Assembly (NCBI GenBank): GCA_015654595.1
Contig: JAATGQ010000213.1
Location: 1-35,931, forward strand
Direction: 5' to 3'
DNA length: 35,931 nucleotides
From: Chitinophagales bacterium
GTDB taxonomy: Bacteria > Bacteroidota > Bacteroidia > Chitinophagales > Chitinophagaceae
Shown: piece after piece, positions 8,134-16,775 of the stretch
How the letters are laid out: each line of letters starts with the position of its first letter
Numbering within the stretch: the first letter of the stretch is position 1
Translations under genes and position numbers: made by a program
Notes under the pieces: generated by a model
The model's database searches: none
What the model was told of the DNA's origin: nothing
What the model saw: the letters and a program-made list of their open reading frames with translations, nothing else

Positions 8134-9785
8134 GTGCTCAGATAGTTTTGAAAGTACATCCTGCGGATAACGTGCTGGTCGCGCTTACCGATCTGCCAAA
8201 GGACTCGGTGATCTCTTTTGAAGGACAGGAGTATACCATACAGGAGACAGTAAAAGCCAAGCATAAATTTGTGATAGAAGACCTTCAGACCGGCGATCCC
8301 ATTCACATGTATGGCGTATTGGTTGGAAAGGCGCAGCAGCCGATAAAAAAAGGCGGTCTGATCAGTACGACCAATATCAAACATGCGGCCAGCGATTTTG
8401 TGGTTGGAGATCGCAAGACGGCGTGGTCCAAACCAGACGTGACTGGATTTGAAGGACGCACCTTTAACGGCTATCATCGGGCAGATGGCAGCGTGGGTAC
8501 CGCCAATTACTGGGTGGTGATCCCGATGGTATTTTGCGAGAACAGAAACCTGGATGTGTTGGAGCAGGCCTTGGTAACGGATCTGGGTTATGGCCGTAAC
8601 CGCACCTATCAGCTGCAGTCTCGACAGTTGGTGGAACTGTATAAGGCAGGTAAGAGCGTGGAAGATATCCTGAAGACGGATCTGCAGGCCAGCTATAACG
8701 GTAATGACAATCAGCGGCTCTTCCCCAATGTCGACGGGATCAAATTTCTTACGCATGACGGCGGCTGCGGCGGCACAAGACAGGATGCGCAGGCTTTATG
8801 CGGATTGCTGGCGGGATATATTACGCATCCAAACGTAGCAGGCGCTACCGTTTTGAGTCTGGGTTGTCAGAATGCACAGGTAAGTATTCTCGAAGAAGAG
8901 ATAAAAAAGCGTATCCCCGATTTTTCTAAACCCCTGTATATCCTGGAGCAGCAGAAGATCGGGAAGGAATCTACCTTGCTGAGCGAAGCTATCAGGCAGA
9001 CCTTTGCCGGCCTGATCCTTGCCAATCAGCAGCAACGGAAGCCCGCGCCGTTGAGCAAGCTGTGTATCGGCCTGGAATGCGGCGGTTCGGATGGTTTTTC
9101 TGGTATCGGGGCAAACCCGGCCATTGGCTATACTTCAGATCTTCTCGTAGCATTGGGAGGGTCGGTGATCCTGGCGGAATTTCCGGAGCTTTGCGGGGTA
9201 GAACAAAACCTGAGCGACCGCTGTGTCGATACCAGCCTGGCAGAACGGTTCTCGCATCTGATGCGTACCTATAATGAACGGGCGAAGGCGGTGGGTTCTG
9301 GCTTTGAATCCAATCCAAGCCCCGGTAATATACGCGACGGACTGATCACCGATGCGATCAAGTCGGCCGGCGCCGCAAAGAAAGGCGGAACATCGCCGGT
9401 AACGGATGTGCTGGATTATCCAGAGAAGGTGACCAAGCCAGGGTTGAATCTGCTGTGTACGCCGGGGTACGATGTCGAATCGACGACGGCAGAAGTAGCT
9501 TCAGGAGCCAATATCGTATTGTTTACGACAGGGCTTGGGACGCCAACGGGTAATCCTGTTGCTCCGGTGATCAAGATCGCAACCAATACAGCGATGTTTG
9601 AACGGATGCGCGATATCATGGATATCAATACTGGTACGATCATCGAAGGGCAGGAGACGATACAGCAAGCCGGCGAGCGGATACTCGAGTATGTTATCGG
9701 GGTAGCCAGCGGCGAGACGCAGGTAGCTGCAGTCCGGCATGTACAGGACGATTTCATCCCCTGGAAGCGCGGCATATCACTCTAG
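8130..9785 (+). CDS. uxaA: Altronate dehydratase family protein
   Basis: A 551-residue fusion of an N-terminal SAF domain (about residues 1-85) and the UxaA dehydratase domain, with the cysteine- and glycine-rich metal-site segment HDGGCGGTRQD near the middle and GLECGGSDGFSG after it. Family members dehydrate D-altronate (or galactarate) to a 2-keto-3-deoxy acid. With uxaB, kdgK and eda beside it, KDG is the expected product. It is also the only sugar-acid dehydratase seen in this operon, so a role on L-fuconate should be kept open. Last gene of the operon; two hairpin terminators follow. Confidence 0.85.
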   Translation: MSAQIVLKVHPADNVLVALTDLPKDSVISFEGQEYTIQETVKAKHKFVIEDLQTGDPIHMYGVLVGKAQQPIKKGGLISTTNIKHAASDFVVGDRKTAWSKPDVTGFEGRTFNGYHRADGSVGTANYWVVIPMVFCENRNLDVLEQALVTDLGYGRNRTYQLQSRQLVELYKAGKSVEDILKTDLQASYNGNDNQRLFPNVDGIKFLTHDGGCGGTRQDAQALCGLLAGYITHPNVAGATVLSLGCQNAQVSILEEEIKKRIPDFSKPLYILEQQKIGKESTLLSEAIRQTFAGLILANQQQRKPAPLSKLCIGLECGGSDGFSGIGANPAIGYTSDLLVALGGSVILAEFPELCGVEQNLSDRCVDTSLAERFSHLMRTYNERAKAVGSGFESNPSPGNIRDGLITDAIKSAGAAKKGGTSPVTDVLDYPEKVTKPGLNLLCTPGYDVESTTAEVASGANIVLFTTGLGTPTGNPVAPVIKIATNTAMFERMRDIMDINTGTIIEGQETIQQAGERILEYVIGVASGETQVAAVRHVQDDFIPWKRGISL

Positions 9786-9799
9786 TCTTTGGGTGCCGG

Positions 9800-9827
9800 A
9801 ACGCCAGCGCAAGGGCGCTGGTGTTTT
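9800..9827 (+). terminator. Intrinsic terminator of the fuc/uxa operon, first hairpin
   Basis: A nine-base, nearly perfect stem (CGCCAGCGC against GCGCTGGTG, one G-U pair) with a four-base loop and TTTT directly after. It lies 15 bases beyond the uxaA stop. Confidence 0.7.
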
Positions 9828-9843
9828 GAAAAATAAAGTAGGG

Positions 9844-9874
9844 CCCGGCAGCGAGTAAAGTCGCGCCGGGTTTT
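9844..9874 (+). terminator. Second hairpin terminator
   Basis: CCCGGC pairs with GCCGGG and an inner GCGA pairs with TCGC after a bulged A; the loop is six bases and TTTT follows. Placed in series with the first hairpin, it probably ensures full stop before the convergent regulator gene. Confidence 0.6.
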
Positions 9875-9979
9875 ATGTTTTTGTACTGCCGCGTGACCAG
9901 TAGCCGGCAGAATGGGACGATCAGGGATACTGTCGGGCAAATGGGATTATGGGCTGTCTGCCGCAGAACGCCTGCTGGA

Positions 9980-10876
9980 TTAGCAGGCGGCGGCGATGAT
10001 GGGGGCAAACTTTTCCCGTTTGAAGTCTGTGAAATTCATGCCGGTCGTGTTCTTGAAGAACTTGCTGAAATGGGCTGAATCGGAGAAGCCAAGGTAATAG
10101 GCGATCTCTTTCATACAGACATCGGAATAGGCTGCCTTCCGTTTGGCTTCCAACGCAATACGCTGGCGGATATGATAGCTGGCGGGATAACCTGTGGCCT
10201 TTTTTATGCTTTCGTTGAGGTAATTGGGGGTAACGGCCAGTTGTTTAGCGTAGTCGGCTACCATCCGCATCGCAGTGAAATTGGTGTTTAACAGATCCAT
10301 AAATTTCTGAACAAGCCCAACGCTTTTGACGGGAGCGGCGAGACCGACTGCTTCTTCAAATTGGCGGGACAGATAGATCAAAAAGATCTTGAAATAGCGG
10401 CGCAGCAATTCGAGACGGAAGAGATCCAGGTTGTTGTATTCTTTGATGAGTCTTTCGATGATCATCTTCATATCGGAGATCCCCTCGTGATCGAGCTGGA
10501 ATGATTTACAGCGGTCGAAAAGCTGGTAGACGCCGCCAGGCGATACCATATCGAACTCTACGTCGCCCATCCCCAGGAAGGTTTGTGTAAAGGAGATCAC
10601 ATAGCCTTCCAGCCCCTGGCTGGATTCCAGCTGATGCATTTCTCCGGGTTTTATACAATAGAGATTGTTGGGACTGATATCGAATTGCTGAAGGTCTACC
10701 CGGACGCTGCCGGAACCTTTTGTTACCCAGATCACGTCATAGTAGTTATGGCAGCTGGCAGCATCTGTTTCGGTCGTTGTCCATTCGTCGAGGGACTGCA
10801 GCGTCTGGATGGTAAAAGGAAGAGAAGCTGGAAGATTTTTGGCGTTGTCAAGCGAGGGGCAAAGTTTGTTTTTCAT
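9980..10876 (-). CDS. AraC-family transcriptional regulator
   Basis: About 298 residues: an N-terminal cupin-like sensing domain (roughly 1-170, with the LYCIKPGEMHQL strand) and a C-terminal double helix-turn-helix of the HTH_18 type (KATGYPASYHIRQR, then IAYYLGFSDSAHFSKFFK). The start at 10876 gives an MKNKLCPSLDNA beginning; ATG 10894 would add six residues. It is convergent to the fuc/uxa operon and divergent from the YeeE genes, so it may control either, with a sugar acid or another small molecule as effector. Nothing in the sequence decides which. Confidence 0.85.
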   Translation of the reverse strand: MKNKLCPSLDNAKNLPASLPFTIQTLQSLDEWTTTETDAASCHNYYDVIWVTKGSGSVRVDLQQFDISPNNLYCIKPGEMHQLESSQGLEGYVISFTQTFLGMGDVEFDMVSPGGVYQLFDRCKSFQLDHEGISDMKMIIERLIKEYNNLDLFRLELLRRYFKIFLIYLSRQFEEAVGLAAPVKSVGLVQKFMDLLNTNFTAMRMVADYAKQLAVTPNYLNESIKKATGYPASYHIRQRIALEAKRKAAYSDVCMKEIAYYLGFSDSAHFSKFFKNTTGMNFTDFKREKFAPIIAAAC

Positions 10877-10944
10877 GATCGTGCGTTTGATCATCCTGTT
10901 TCTAAACTCGTGCCTGAAATTAACTTGATGATATTTAATTGTTT

Positions 10945-10959
10945 ACGAAAGCGCTTCGT
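10945..10959. promoter_or_regulatory. Short inverted repeat in the araC-yeeE intergenic region
   Basis: ACGAA and TTCGT flank a five-base centre in the 160 bases between the divergent genes. It could be an operator for either gene; support is limited to the symmetry. Confidence 0.25.
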
Positions 10960-11003
10960 CAAAATTGGTCGATATGCCGACGAGTTGATGGATAAAACAC
11001 GAT

Positions 11004-11036
11004 ATTTCGCTGAAACTTGCCTGATCGATTATCTTT
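11004..11036 (+). promoter_or_regulatory. Bacteroidota-type promoter for the YeeE/YedE pair
   Basis: TATCTTTG (11029-11036) matches the TAnnTTTG -7 element of Bacteroidota fully. TTTC (11004-11007), 21 bases upstream, is one mismatch from the TTTG -33 element. Transcription would start only a few bases before ATG 11055. Confidence 0.5.
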
Positions 11037-11054
11037 GGCAGTACAATCTTATTT

Positions 11055-11618
11055 ATGCCTATCGTCAATCATCCCTGGCCCTGGTATATAGCTGGTCCGT
11101 TGATCGGCCTGGTCGTACCCCTCCTGTTGGTCTTGGGAAACCGCTCTTTTGGTATCTCTTCTACGCTGCGCCACATTTGTGCTGCCTGTATTCCGGCGAA
11201 TATCCCCTTTTTTAACTATGACTGGAAGAAGGAGCGATGGAACCTGGTTTTTGTTCTGGGGATTGCCGCGGGCGGATTTATCGCTACGACTTTTCTGTCT
11301 AACGGCGGCTCTGTGCCTGTTTCGCCATCTACTGTCCAGGTGTTGAAGCAGGAAGGGATCCGTGATTTCAGCGGGCTGCTGCCCTCGGATATATTCAGCT
11401 TTTCCGCTTTGTTAACGGTAAAAGGCCTTCTCTTTATGGTTGTCGGGGGCTTCCTGGTGGGTTTTGGCACCCGATATGCCGGCGGTTGTACTTCTGGTCA
11501 TTCGATCATGGGGATTGCTTCACTGCAATGGCCTTCGCTGGTGGCTACCTGTTGTTTTATGGCCGGCGGCTTTTTTATGACCTGGGTTTTGATGCCTTTA
11601 CTCTTTAAATGGCTGTGA
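11055..11618 (+). CDS. YeeE/YedE family transporter subunit (first half)
   Basis: A 187-residue inner-membrane protein with four to five hydrophobic segments. The signature GGCTSGHSIMG near residue 145 is the conserved cysteine motif of the YeeE/YedE (DUF395, COG2391) family, whose studied members import thiosulfate. Here the transporter is split in two genes; the next gene carries the second cysteine motif. Stop and next start overlap as TGATG. Thiosulfate or another sulfur compound is the likely cargo by family. No sulfur-metabolism gene is beside it in the window. Confidence 0.8.
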   Translation: MPIVNHPWPWYIAGPLIGLVVPLLLVLGNRSFGISSTLRHICAACIPANIPFFNYDWKKERWNLVFVLGIAAGGFIATTFLSNGGSVPVSPSTVQVLKQEGIRDFSGLLPSDIFSFSALLTVKGLLFMVVGGFLVGFGTRYAGGCTSGHSIMGIASLQWPSLVATCCFMAGGFFMTWVLMPLLFKWL

Positions 11619-12025
11619 TGAAATATATCAAATACTTTATAGTGGGTTGTTTCTTCGGGATAATTTTGGTTCGCAGCCAGGTAATTTCCTGGTTTCGCAT
11701 ACAGGAGATGTTCCGCCTGCAGTCCTTTCATATGTATGGGATCATCGGCAGCGCGATCGTGGTTGCGATGGTCTCGATCTTTATCCTGCGCCGGTTTTCG
11801 GTAAAGACGATTTCTGGAGAGCCGATCACGATCCCAAAGAAGGTTTTTCATTGGGGCAATATTTACGGCGGACTGATCTTTGGGCTCGGCTGGGCGTTGA
11901 CGGGCGCATGTCCGGGACCGTTATTTGCGCAGGTGGGAAGCGGATTCCTGGTTGTGGGGGTGACGCTGTTGAGCGCGATTGCGGGAACCTGGGTGTATGG
12001 GAAGGTGAAGGATAGGTTGCCGTGA
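11618..12025 (+). CDS. YeeE/YedE family transporter subunit (second half, DUF6691-like)
   Basis: A 135-residue membrane protein with about four hydrophobic segments and the motif GWALTGACPGPLFAQ, the partner cysteine motif of split YeeE/YedE transporters. The ATG at 11618 overlaps the upstream stop as TGATG and is preferred to ATG 11609, which would add three residues. Together with the upstream subunit it should make up one transporter. Confidence 0.8.
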   Translation: MKYIKYFIVGCFFGIILVRSQVISWFRIQEMFRLQSFHMYGIIGSAIVVAMVSIFILRRFSVKTISGEPITIPKKVFHWGNIYGGLIFGLGWALTGACPGPLFAQVGSGFLVVGVTLLSAIAGTWVYGKVKDRLP

Positions 12026-12032
12026 AATGACT

Positions 12033-12066
12033 AATAAACCCTTCTGCTGCACTCAGGCTTATTTTA
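12033..12066 (+). terminator. Possible terminator after the YeeE/YedE pair
   Basis: AATAAACC pairs with GGCTTATT (one mismatch or wobble), with CTG/CAG extending inward, and TT follows. The same structure could also serve the convergent outer-membrane protein gene. Confidence 0.4.
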
Positions 12067-12165
12067 AGATGCCATTTGACGGTGGATTCATATTCCTTAG
12101 CGTTGATTAATTTGCTTTGGCCATTTTGATATTCAGAATTTGTGCTTGGTCTGGCTGTTCTGAGG

Positions 12166-15033
12166 TTACCCGCCGCGCCGGCCTCCTCCTCCAAAGCCCC
12201 CTCCCCCTCCACCTCCACCACCGCGGAAGCGGCCCCCGCCGGGGAAGATACCGGGCATTCTGTGCTGGCCCTTGCCGGCGAAATTGTTGAGATTGTAAGT
12301 AAAGGTGAGCATCGCATATTGCTGCAGCGTAGAAGTTCTGCTATAAGAGACGCGGTTGAGGGAGACCGTCTTGCTGACGGACGTGTTTTCATGAAGCAGA
12401 TCGAAGACGCTGAGGCGAATTTCTCCATTTTTCTTTTTGAACAGGGATTTGGCAATGCTGGGCGTGATCAGCGGCACACTGGCGTTGTAGCCGGCCTGCT
12501 GGTTGTTGGTATAGGTATAGGTCAGCGTGGCGGCAATAAGCCAGCCGCTGTTGGTATAAGCGGTGATCTCTGCGTTGACGACTTCCGAGAAGGAGTTGAA
12601 ATCCTGCGCCGGACGAAGCGTATTGCGGCCGATGTTAAAGTTGGAAGCCGCACTTAGGTTCATGTCAAAATTCTTCTTTATGTTGGTTGTCCAGGAAAGC
12701 GTTTCGGACAGCGCTGTGTTCTTCGCATAGTCGTGTTCGAGGAGAACCTTTGTGCCGATGGAGGTATCTACAAGTGTTTGGTTTTGCGAGTAGCTGATAT
12801 TCGTGATCAGGTTTAGATTGGATTTTGGCTTTTTCAGCGACCAGCCATAGTCGAAGTAACCGGACACATTGTAGGTGCCGTTGAGATTGACATAGGTGGT
12901 CGTCTGGCCGCCCTTGTTGTTGGGGATGATTTCGCTCTGGATATCGTTCACTATGGTGCTGGCGTTGACCGTTGCGAATAGTACGTTTTGCGTGGCAGGG
13001 TTATAAGACTGGTAAAGGATACGAACGCTATGCGTGAACTGGGGCTTCAGGTTTGGATTCCCCGTTGTATAATTGATATTGTCGTTAGTGGTGGTCAGCG
13101 GCTGCAGCTGAGATGCGCTGGGTTGGCCCGTTCTGCCGGAGTAGTAGAAGCGTAGACGCTGCATGTGCGAAAATGAGTAGGTAAAATTAACCGCTGGTGC
13201 CCAGTTGACATAGTTACGGGTGACGTCGATCTGTTTAGTGGTGTTGAGGCTGTTATAGTTGGTGAACTGGATACCCGACCCGGCACTGAAATTATATTTT
13301 GCGTTTTGTATCCGGTAGTTCAGCGTAAAGCGGTCGGAGTTGGACGTAAACAGGTATGAATTGCTGAACAGGCTGTCGAAGGACGTGTAGCCGTGTTCAG
13401 TACTGTCGTAATCGTAGGTACCGTTGGTCGAATTGTAATGCGTATAGTTGTGATTGTAATTTAGTTCGATGATCGAATTTTTGCTGATGGGTTCGGTATA
13501 GGAAAGGGTTGGGCTCAGCGTGACAGAATGAAGCGAGTCCCGGTAATATTGCTGAAGGTGCTGCGTAGAGTCCAGCAGCATGAACTGGTTGATCGCGTTG
13601 TTATAGCCATTCCCATCGTTGACGTTGACGGTTCCGTTGAGATCCAGCGACAAGGTGCGGTATGGCTTTTTGAACTTATGCCGCAGGGTAATGTTGGAGC
13701 CGTTCACATTGAACCCATGATTGGTGCTGTAGGTATTCCCATCGGAGGTGCTGATGGGAATGCCGTGCTGATCGACGGTAGAGGATACGGAGGTGGAATT
13801 TGGTTTCGAGGTCTGGAAGGTGATATTGGGACGAAACACGAGCGATGTTTGTTTGTCGAGCTCTTCTTCTATATTCAGGTTGGCGCGTTGAGCAGTCGAG
13901 CGCTGATAGCCCAGGGAATAGCGGTTGGTAATATTGGAAGTATCGTCCGATGCATCAAAGAACTTTTCAGCGAGGCTGTTGCTGCTGGTGGCGATATGGT
14001 TGAAGTTATAAAAATAGCTGCCGTAAATTTCTCCTTTTTTCCCAAGCGAATCCCGATAGTTGAGGCCTGCAGCCCAGACTGTTGTAACACCGGCCCCGCT
14101 GCCATTTGTCGCCGCAGACGGTCCTCTTCCACTGCCCCGCCGGCTGCCGGACGAACCCAGGACGTCCTGAGCGGTAAAATTTTGCTTATTGATATCGTTG
14201 CCTTCACCCACGAGCGAGATCTGGCGGTTGTTGTCGAAGCGATGAAAATTTATACTCTCATCATAGGCCTCGTTGGTGCCAATGCCGGCAACGGCGCGTC
14301 CGAAATAGCCCTGGCGACGGTCGCGGCGGGTGACGATGTTGATGGTTTTTACGCGGTTGCCGTCGTCGAAGCCCGAGAATTTACTTTGATCGTCGAGATC
14401 GTCAAAGATCTGGTACTTTTCGACGATATCGGGAGGCAGGTTACGGGTCGCGAGTTTGGGATCGTTGCCAAAGAAGCGTTTACCATTGACGAGGATGCGG
14501 GTGACGGTCTCGCCCTGGGCAGTGATATTACCGCTGGCATCCACCTGTACGCCGGGAAGTTTTTTCAGCTGGTCTTCGGCTACGGCATTGGGCTTGGTAG
14601 CAAAGCTGGCCGCGTTGTATTCGATCGTGTCCTTTTTGATCTTTATCGGCGGGCTCTGCACGATCACATCGGGAAGAAGGTCGGTTGCCTTTTGCATGTA
14701 AATGTTTCCTTCGTCGATGTCTTTTGCCGATGCGCTGATAACGATGCTGCGGGATACATGTTTAAATCCTTCGAATGTAATGACCAGATCGTATTTGCCA
14801 GGGACCAGATCCCGGAATGCAAAGGCGCCATGTTTGTCGGTGATCACAAAGTCGGCATTACTTGTATCGCCTGCAGGCGTAAGGGAAACAGTCGCTTCGG
14901 AGAGTTGTTGTTTGGCGGCAGAATCAATAACGGCGCCCTTTACGGAGCCCCGGATCTTCACCTGCGCCTGGGTTTGGGAGGTAAGAAACAAGCCAGTTGT
15001 TAACAGTAAGAGGATGTGTTTGATCATAAGCAT
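12166..15033 (-). CDS. Outer-membrane beta-barrel protein with carboxypeptidase-regulatory-like N terminus and Gly-rich tail
   Basis: 955 residues. A signal peptide covers about residues 1-23. A CarboxypepD_reg-like beta-sandwich (about 28-110) is followed by a plug-like segment (about 120-250, LKKLPGVQVDASGNITAQG and TRILVNGKRFFG) and a long OMP_b-brl_3 barrel to about residue 925. This makes it a TonB-receptor-like outer-membrane protein without a SusD partner. A Ser/Gly/Arg-rich insert lies near residues 285-305. The last ~25 residues are almost all Gly with a few Arg and Phe, instead of the aromatic-ending barrel strand usual for BAM substrates. It is transcribed divergently from the S41 peptidase. 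Substrate unknown. Confidence 0.85.
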   Translation of the reverse strand: MLMIKHILLLLTTGLFLTSQTQAQVKIRGSVKGAVIDSAAKQQLSEATVSLTPAGDTSNADFVITDKHGAFAFRDLVPGKYDLVITFEGFKHVSRSIVISASAKDIDEGNIYMQKATDLLPDVIVQSPPIKIKKDTIEYNAASFATKPNAVAEDQLKKLPGVQVDASGNITAQGETVTRILVNGKRFFGNDPKLATRNLPPDIVEKYQIFDDLDDQSKFSGFDDGNRVKTINIVTRRDRRQGYFGRAVAGIGTNEAYDESINFHRFDNNRQISLVGEGNDINKQNFTAQDVLGSSGSRRGSGRGPSAATNGSGAGVTTVWAAGLNYRDSLGKKGEIYGSYFYNFNHIATSSNSLAEKFFDASDDTSNITNRYSLGYQRSTAQRANLNIEEELDKQTSLVFRPNITFQTSKPNSTSVSSTVDQHGIPISTSDGNTYSTNHGFNVNGSNITLRHKFKKPYRTLSLDLNGTVNVNDGNGYNNAINQFMLLDSTQHLQQYYRDSLHSVTLSPTLSYTEPISKNSIIELNYNHNYTHYNSTNGTYDYDSTEHGYTSFDSLFSNSYLFTSNSDRFTLNYRIQNAKYNFSAGSGIQFTNYNSLNTTKQIDVTRNYVNWAPAVNFTYSFSHMQRLRFYYSGRTGQPSASQLQPLTTTNDNINYTTGNPNLKPQFTHSVRILYQSYNPATQNVLFATVNASTIVNDIQSEIIPNNKGGQTTTYVNLNGTYNVSGYFDYGWSLKKPKSNLNLITNISYSQNQTLVDTSIGTKVLLEHDYAKNTALSETLSWTTNIKKNFDMNLSAASNFNIGRNTLRPAQDFNSFSEVVNAEITAYTNSGWLIAATLTYTYTNNQQAGYNASVPLITPSIAKSLFKKKNGEIRLSVFDLLHENTSVSKTVSLNRVSYSRTSTLQQYAMLTFTYNLNNFAGKGQHRMPGIFPGGGRFRGGGGGGGGGFGGGGRRGG

Positions 15034-15086
15034 TGATAGTGGCTGCGTACTAAGTTACGCAGCTATAGGTGGACTTTTCTGTTAAC

Positions 15087-15160
15087 CCGGTGGAATGGGG
15101 CTTTGATCCGGTGAATGGGATCGTACTAGGTGAATCGCGAATGGATATCGGCGAATGAAG
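15087..15160 (+). repeat. Direct-repeat array in the divergent promoter region
   Basis: Four degenerate copies of GGYGrAAT start at 15089, 15110, 15129 and 15150, that is 21, 19 and 21 bases apart, about two helical turns each. They lie between the divergent outer-membrane barrel and S41 peptidase genes, upstream of a promoter-like sequence, and suggest an activator or repressor binding along one face of the helix. Confidence 0.45.
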
Positions 15161-15224
15161 TGCTGTCGGGAATATGGACAGGGCGCTTCACAAGCAATAA
15201 TAATGAGCGTATCCGATTTTGTTT

Positions 15225-15255
15225 TTTGCCGGTACGTGCTGCTGTAATATCTTCG
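15225..15255 (+). promoter_or_regulatory. Bacteroidota-type promoter for the S41 peptidase
   Basis: TTTG (15225-15228), a 19-base spacer and TATCTTCG (15248-15255), one mismatch from TAnnTTTG. The expected start of transcription is about 35 bases before ATG 15296. Confidence 0.4.
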
Positions 15256-15295
15256 AAGGTATTGATCCTTATTTGTTTACATTTCATTTACAATT

Positions 15296-16696
15296 ATGTC
15301 GTTATTGAAAAGATTTTTCGTGCAAACGGCCCTGCTGCTGCCGGCTGGCGCATTGTCCTTGTCCTTGCACGCACAGACGGTTAGTGACGAAGATGCCTCG
15401 AAAGTCGTGCGGGCATTAGCAGACAAGCTGACGGAAGAATATCCTTTCCCCGAGTTTTCCGAAAAATACAAGACTGCTTTGCTGAGCAATGAGGCGGCAG
15501 GTAAGTATTTTCATTTGTCGGAGGAGGCGCTGGCAGTAAAACTAACGGCCGACCTGCAGGCTGTGCACAAGGATGTGCATTTGCATGTGCTGCGTGATCC
15601 TGGTTCATATCAGCGGGCAACGCATCCTACCGCAGAAGAGCATGCGCGTAATGAAGAGCAGGAATTGGAGGCGCACCGGAGAGGCGGCTATGGCTATCAA
15701 AAAGTCGAGTTGGATGCGGTGACGAGTACGGCGTATATCAATATCCCCGGAGGGTTTCAGAGCAGCCAGGAGGCTTTTGAAATGGCGGCTTCGGCGATGG
15801 GCATGGCTGCCTATAGCAAACATGTGATCATCGACCTGCGGCATGACGGAGGAGGCTCGGGACAGATGGGCCGGTTCCTGGCTTCCTATTTTTATGAGCC
15901 GGGAAACGAGCAGTTTTATCTGAACGGATTTTATAAGGATCGTACAAAAGACATACAGGAGTGGACCTATCCTTATGTGCCGGGCCGGCATCTGCCGCAA
16001 GCCAAATTATATATCCTGGTTGACCGGAATACGGCATCTGCCTGTGAAGGTTTTGCCTATGCGATCCAGAAGCTGCAAAGAGGCGTAGTCATCGGTGATA
16101 CGACAGCAGGCGCCGGGATTGCCGGGGGCTTTATCCCTCTGGGCAGTAACCTGATGGTATTCCTGCCGGTGAAGATGGTGACGGCTCCCAATTCAAACGT
16201 AGGCTGGGAAGGTACGGGTGTGATCCCGGACGTCGCCACGGGAAAGAAGGACGCCTGGGAAGCGGCAAAGCAACTGATCCTGCAGGACGTTGCCCGCGAC
16301 ACGACGGATAAGATCGGATCTGCTGCGGCAGCCTGGCGCCTCGAGGATGACAGCGCGTCGGATCTGAAGGGAAAGGCTTTGGCAAAGAAGTACGCGGCAT
16401 TGATCGGACACTATAACAGCTATGTAGCCATCACGACATCGGAGGAAGGGCTGCGCTGGAATCGGGATGAGCCGGGGAAACCATCCTATAGTTTTGTGAT
16501 GCGGGAAGTAAAGCCCGATGTGCTGACGATCCTGGAGATGAATAAGGAATTTGGCGGGGCCTTCTGTTCGCGCGTCTATGTGAACAGGGATAAGGAGGGC
16601 AAGATAGTTTCGCTGACCCGGAAGACGATCATGACGGGCGGAAATATATACGTGATGCCGACGGTTTATACACTGGAAAAGCCAGGCGCGCACTGA
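15296..16696 (+). CDS. Exported S41-family peptidase (IRBP/tail-specific protease-like)
   Basis: 466 residues. A signal peptide ends at about residue 27 (LSLHAQT). An N-terminal helical region typical of retinol-binding-protein-like S41 members comes next, then the S41 core from YINIPGGF through VIIDLRHDGGG to the active-site segment TASACEGFAYAI with Ser248 as likely nucleophile and GDTTAGAG. No PDZ domain is evident between the N-terminal region and the core. Nothing lysine-like sits about 25 residues after the serine, as in CtpA; position 273 is Ala. A C-terminal ~120-residue extension is unassigned. Periplasmic or surface proteolysis is likely. Monocistronic, with its own terminator. Confidence 0.85.
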   Translation: MSLLKRFFVQTALLLPAGALSLSLHAQTVSDEDASKVVRALADKLTEEYPFPEFSEKYKTALLSNEAAGKYFHLSEEALAVKLTADLQAVHKDVHLHVLRDPGSYQRATHPTAEEHARNEEQELEAHRRGGYGYQKVELDAVTSTAYINIPGGFQSSQEAFEMAASAMGMAAYSKHVIIDLRHDGGGSGQMGRFLASYFYEPGNEQFYLNGFYKDRTKDIQEWTYPYVPGRHLPQAKLYILVDRNTASACEGFAYAIQKLQRGVVIGDTTAGAGIAGGFIPLGSNLMVFLPVKMVTAPNSNVGWEGTGVIPDVATGKKDAWEAAKQLILQDVARDTTDKIGSAAAAWRLEDDSASDLKGKALAKKYAALIGHYNSYVAITTSEEGLRWNRDEPGKPSYSFVMREVKPDVLTILEMNKEFGGAFCSRVYVNRDKEGKIVSLTRKTIMTGGNIYVMPTVYTLEKPGAH

Positions 16697-16716
16697 CACG
16701 TACCTATCTTTGAGCA

Positions 16717-16747
16717 AAAGCCCGATCCGGAAAGATCGGGTTTTTTT
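16717..16747 (+). terminator. Intrinsic terminator after the S41 peptidase
   Basis: CCCGATC and GATCGGG form a perfect seven-base stem with a six-base loop, flanked by AAAAG upstream and seven T downstream. Confidence 0.85.
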
Positions 16748-16775
16748 GTGCCCGGACGCGTGGGCTATTTCGTCG

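Noticed and set aside
11465..11480. TGGCAC-N5-ATGCC, resembling a sigma-54 promoter
   Set aside because: It lies inside the YeeE coding sequence in a conserved part of the protein, and the -12 element is imperfect.
13528..15003. A 491-codon open frame on the + strand
   Set aside because: It lies fully antisense to the outer-membrane barrel gene, has no recognisable domain, and its composition (Val/Ile/Gly-rich) is what the opposite strand of that gene gives.
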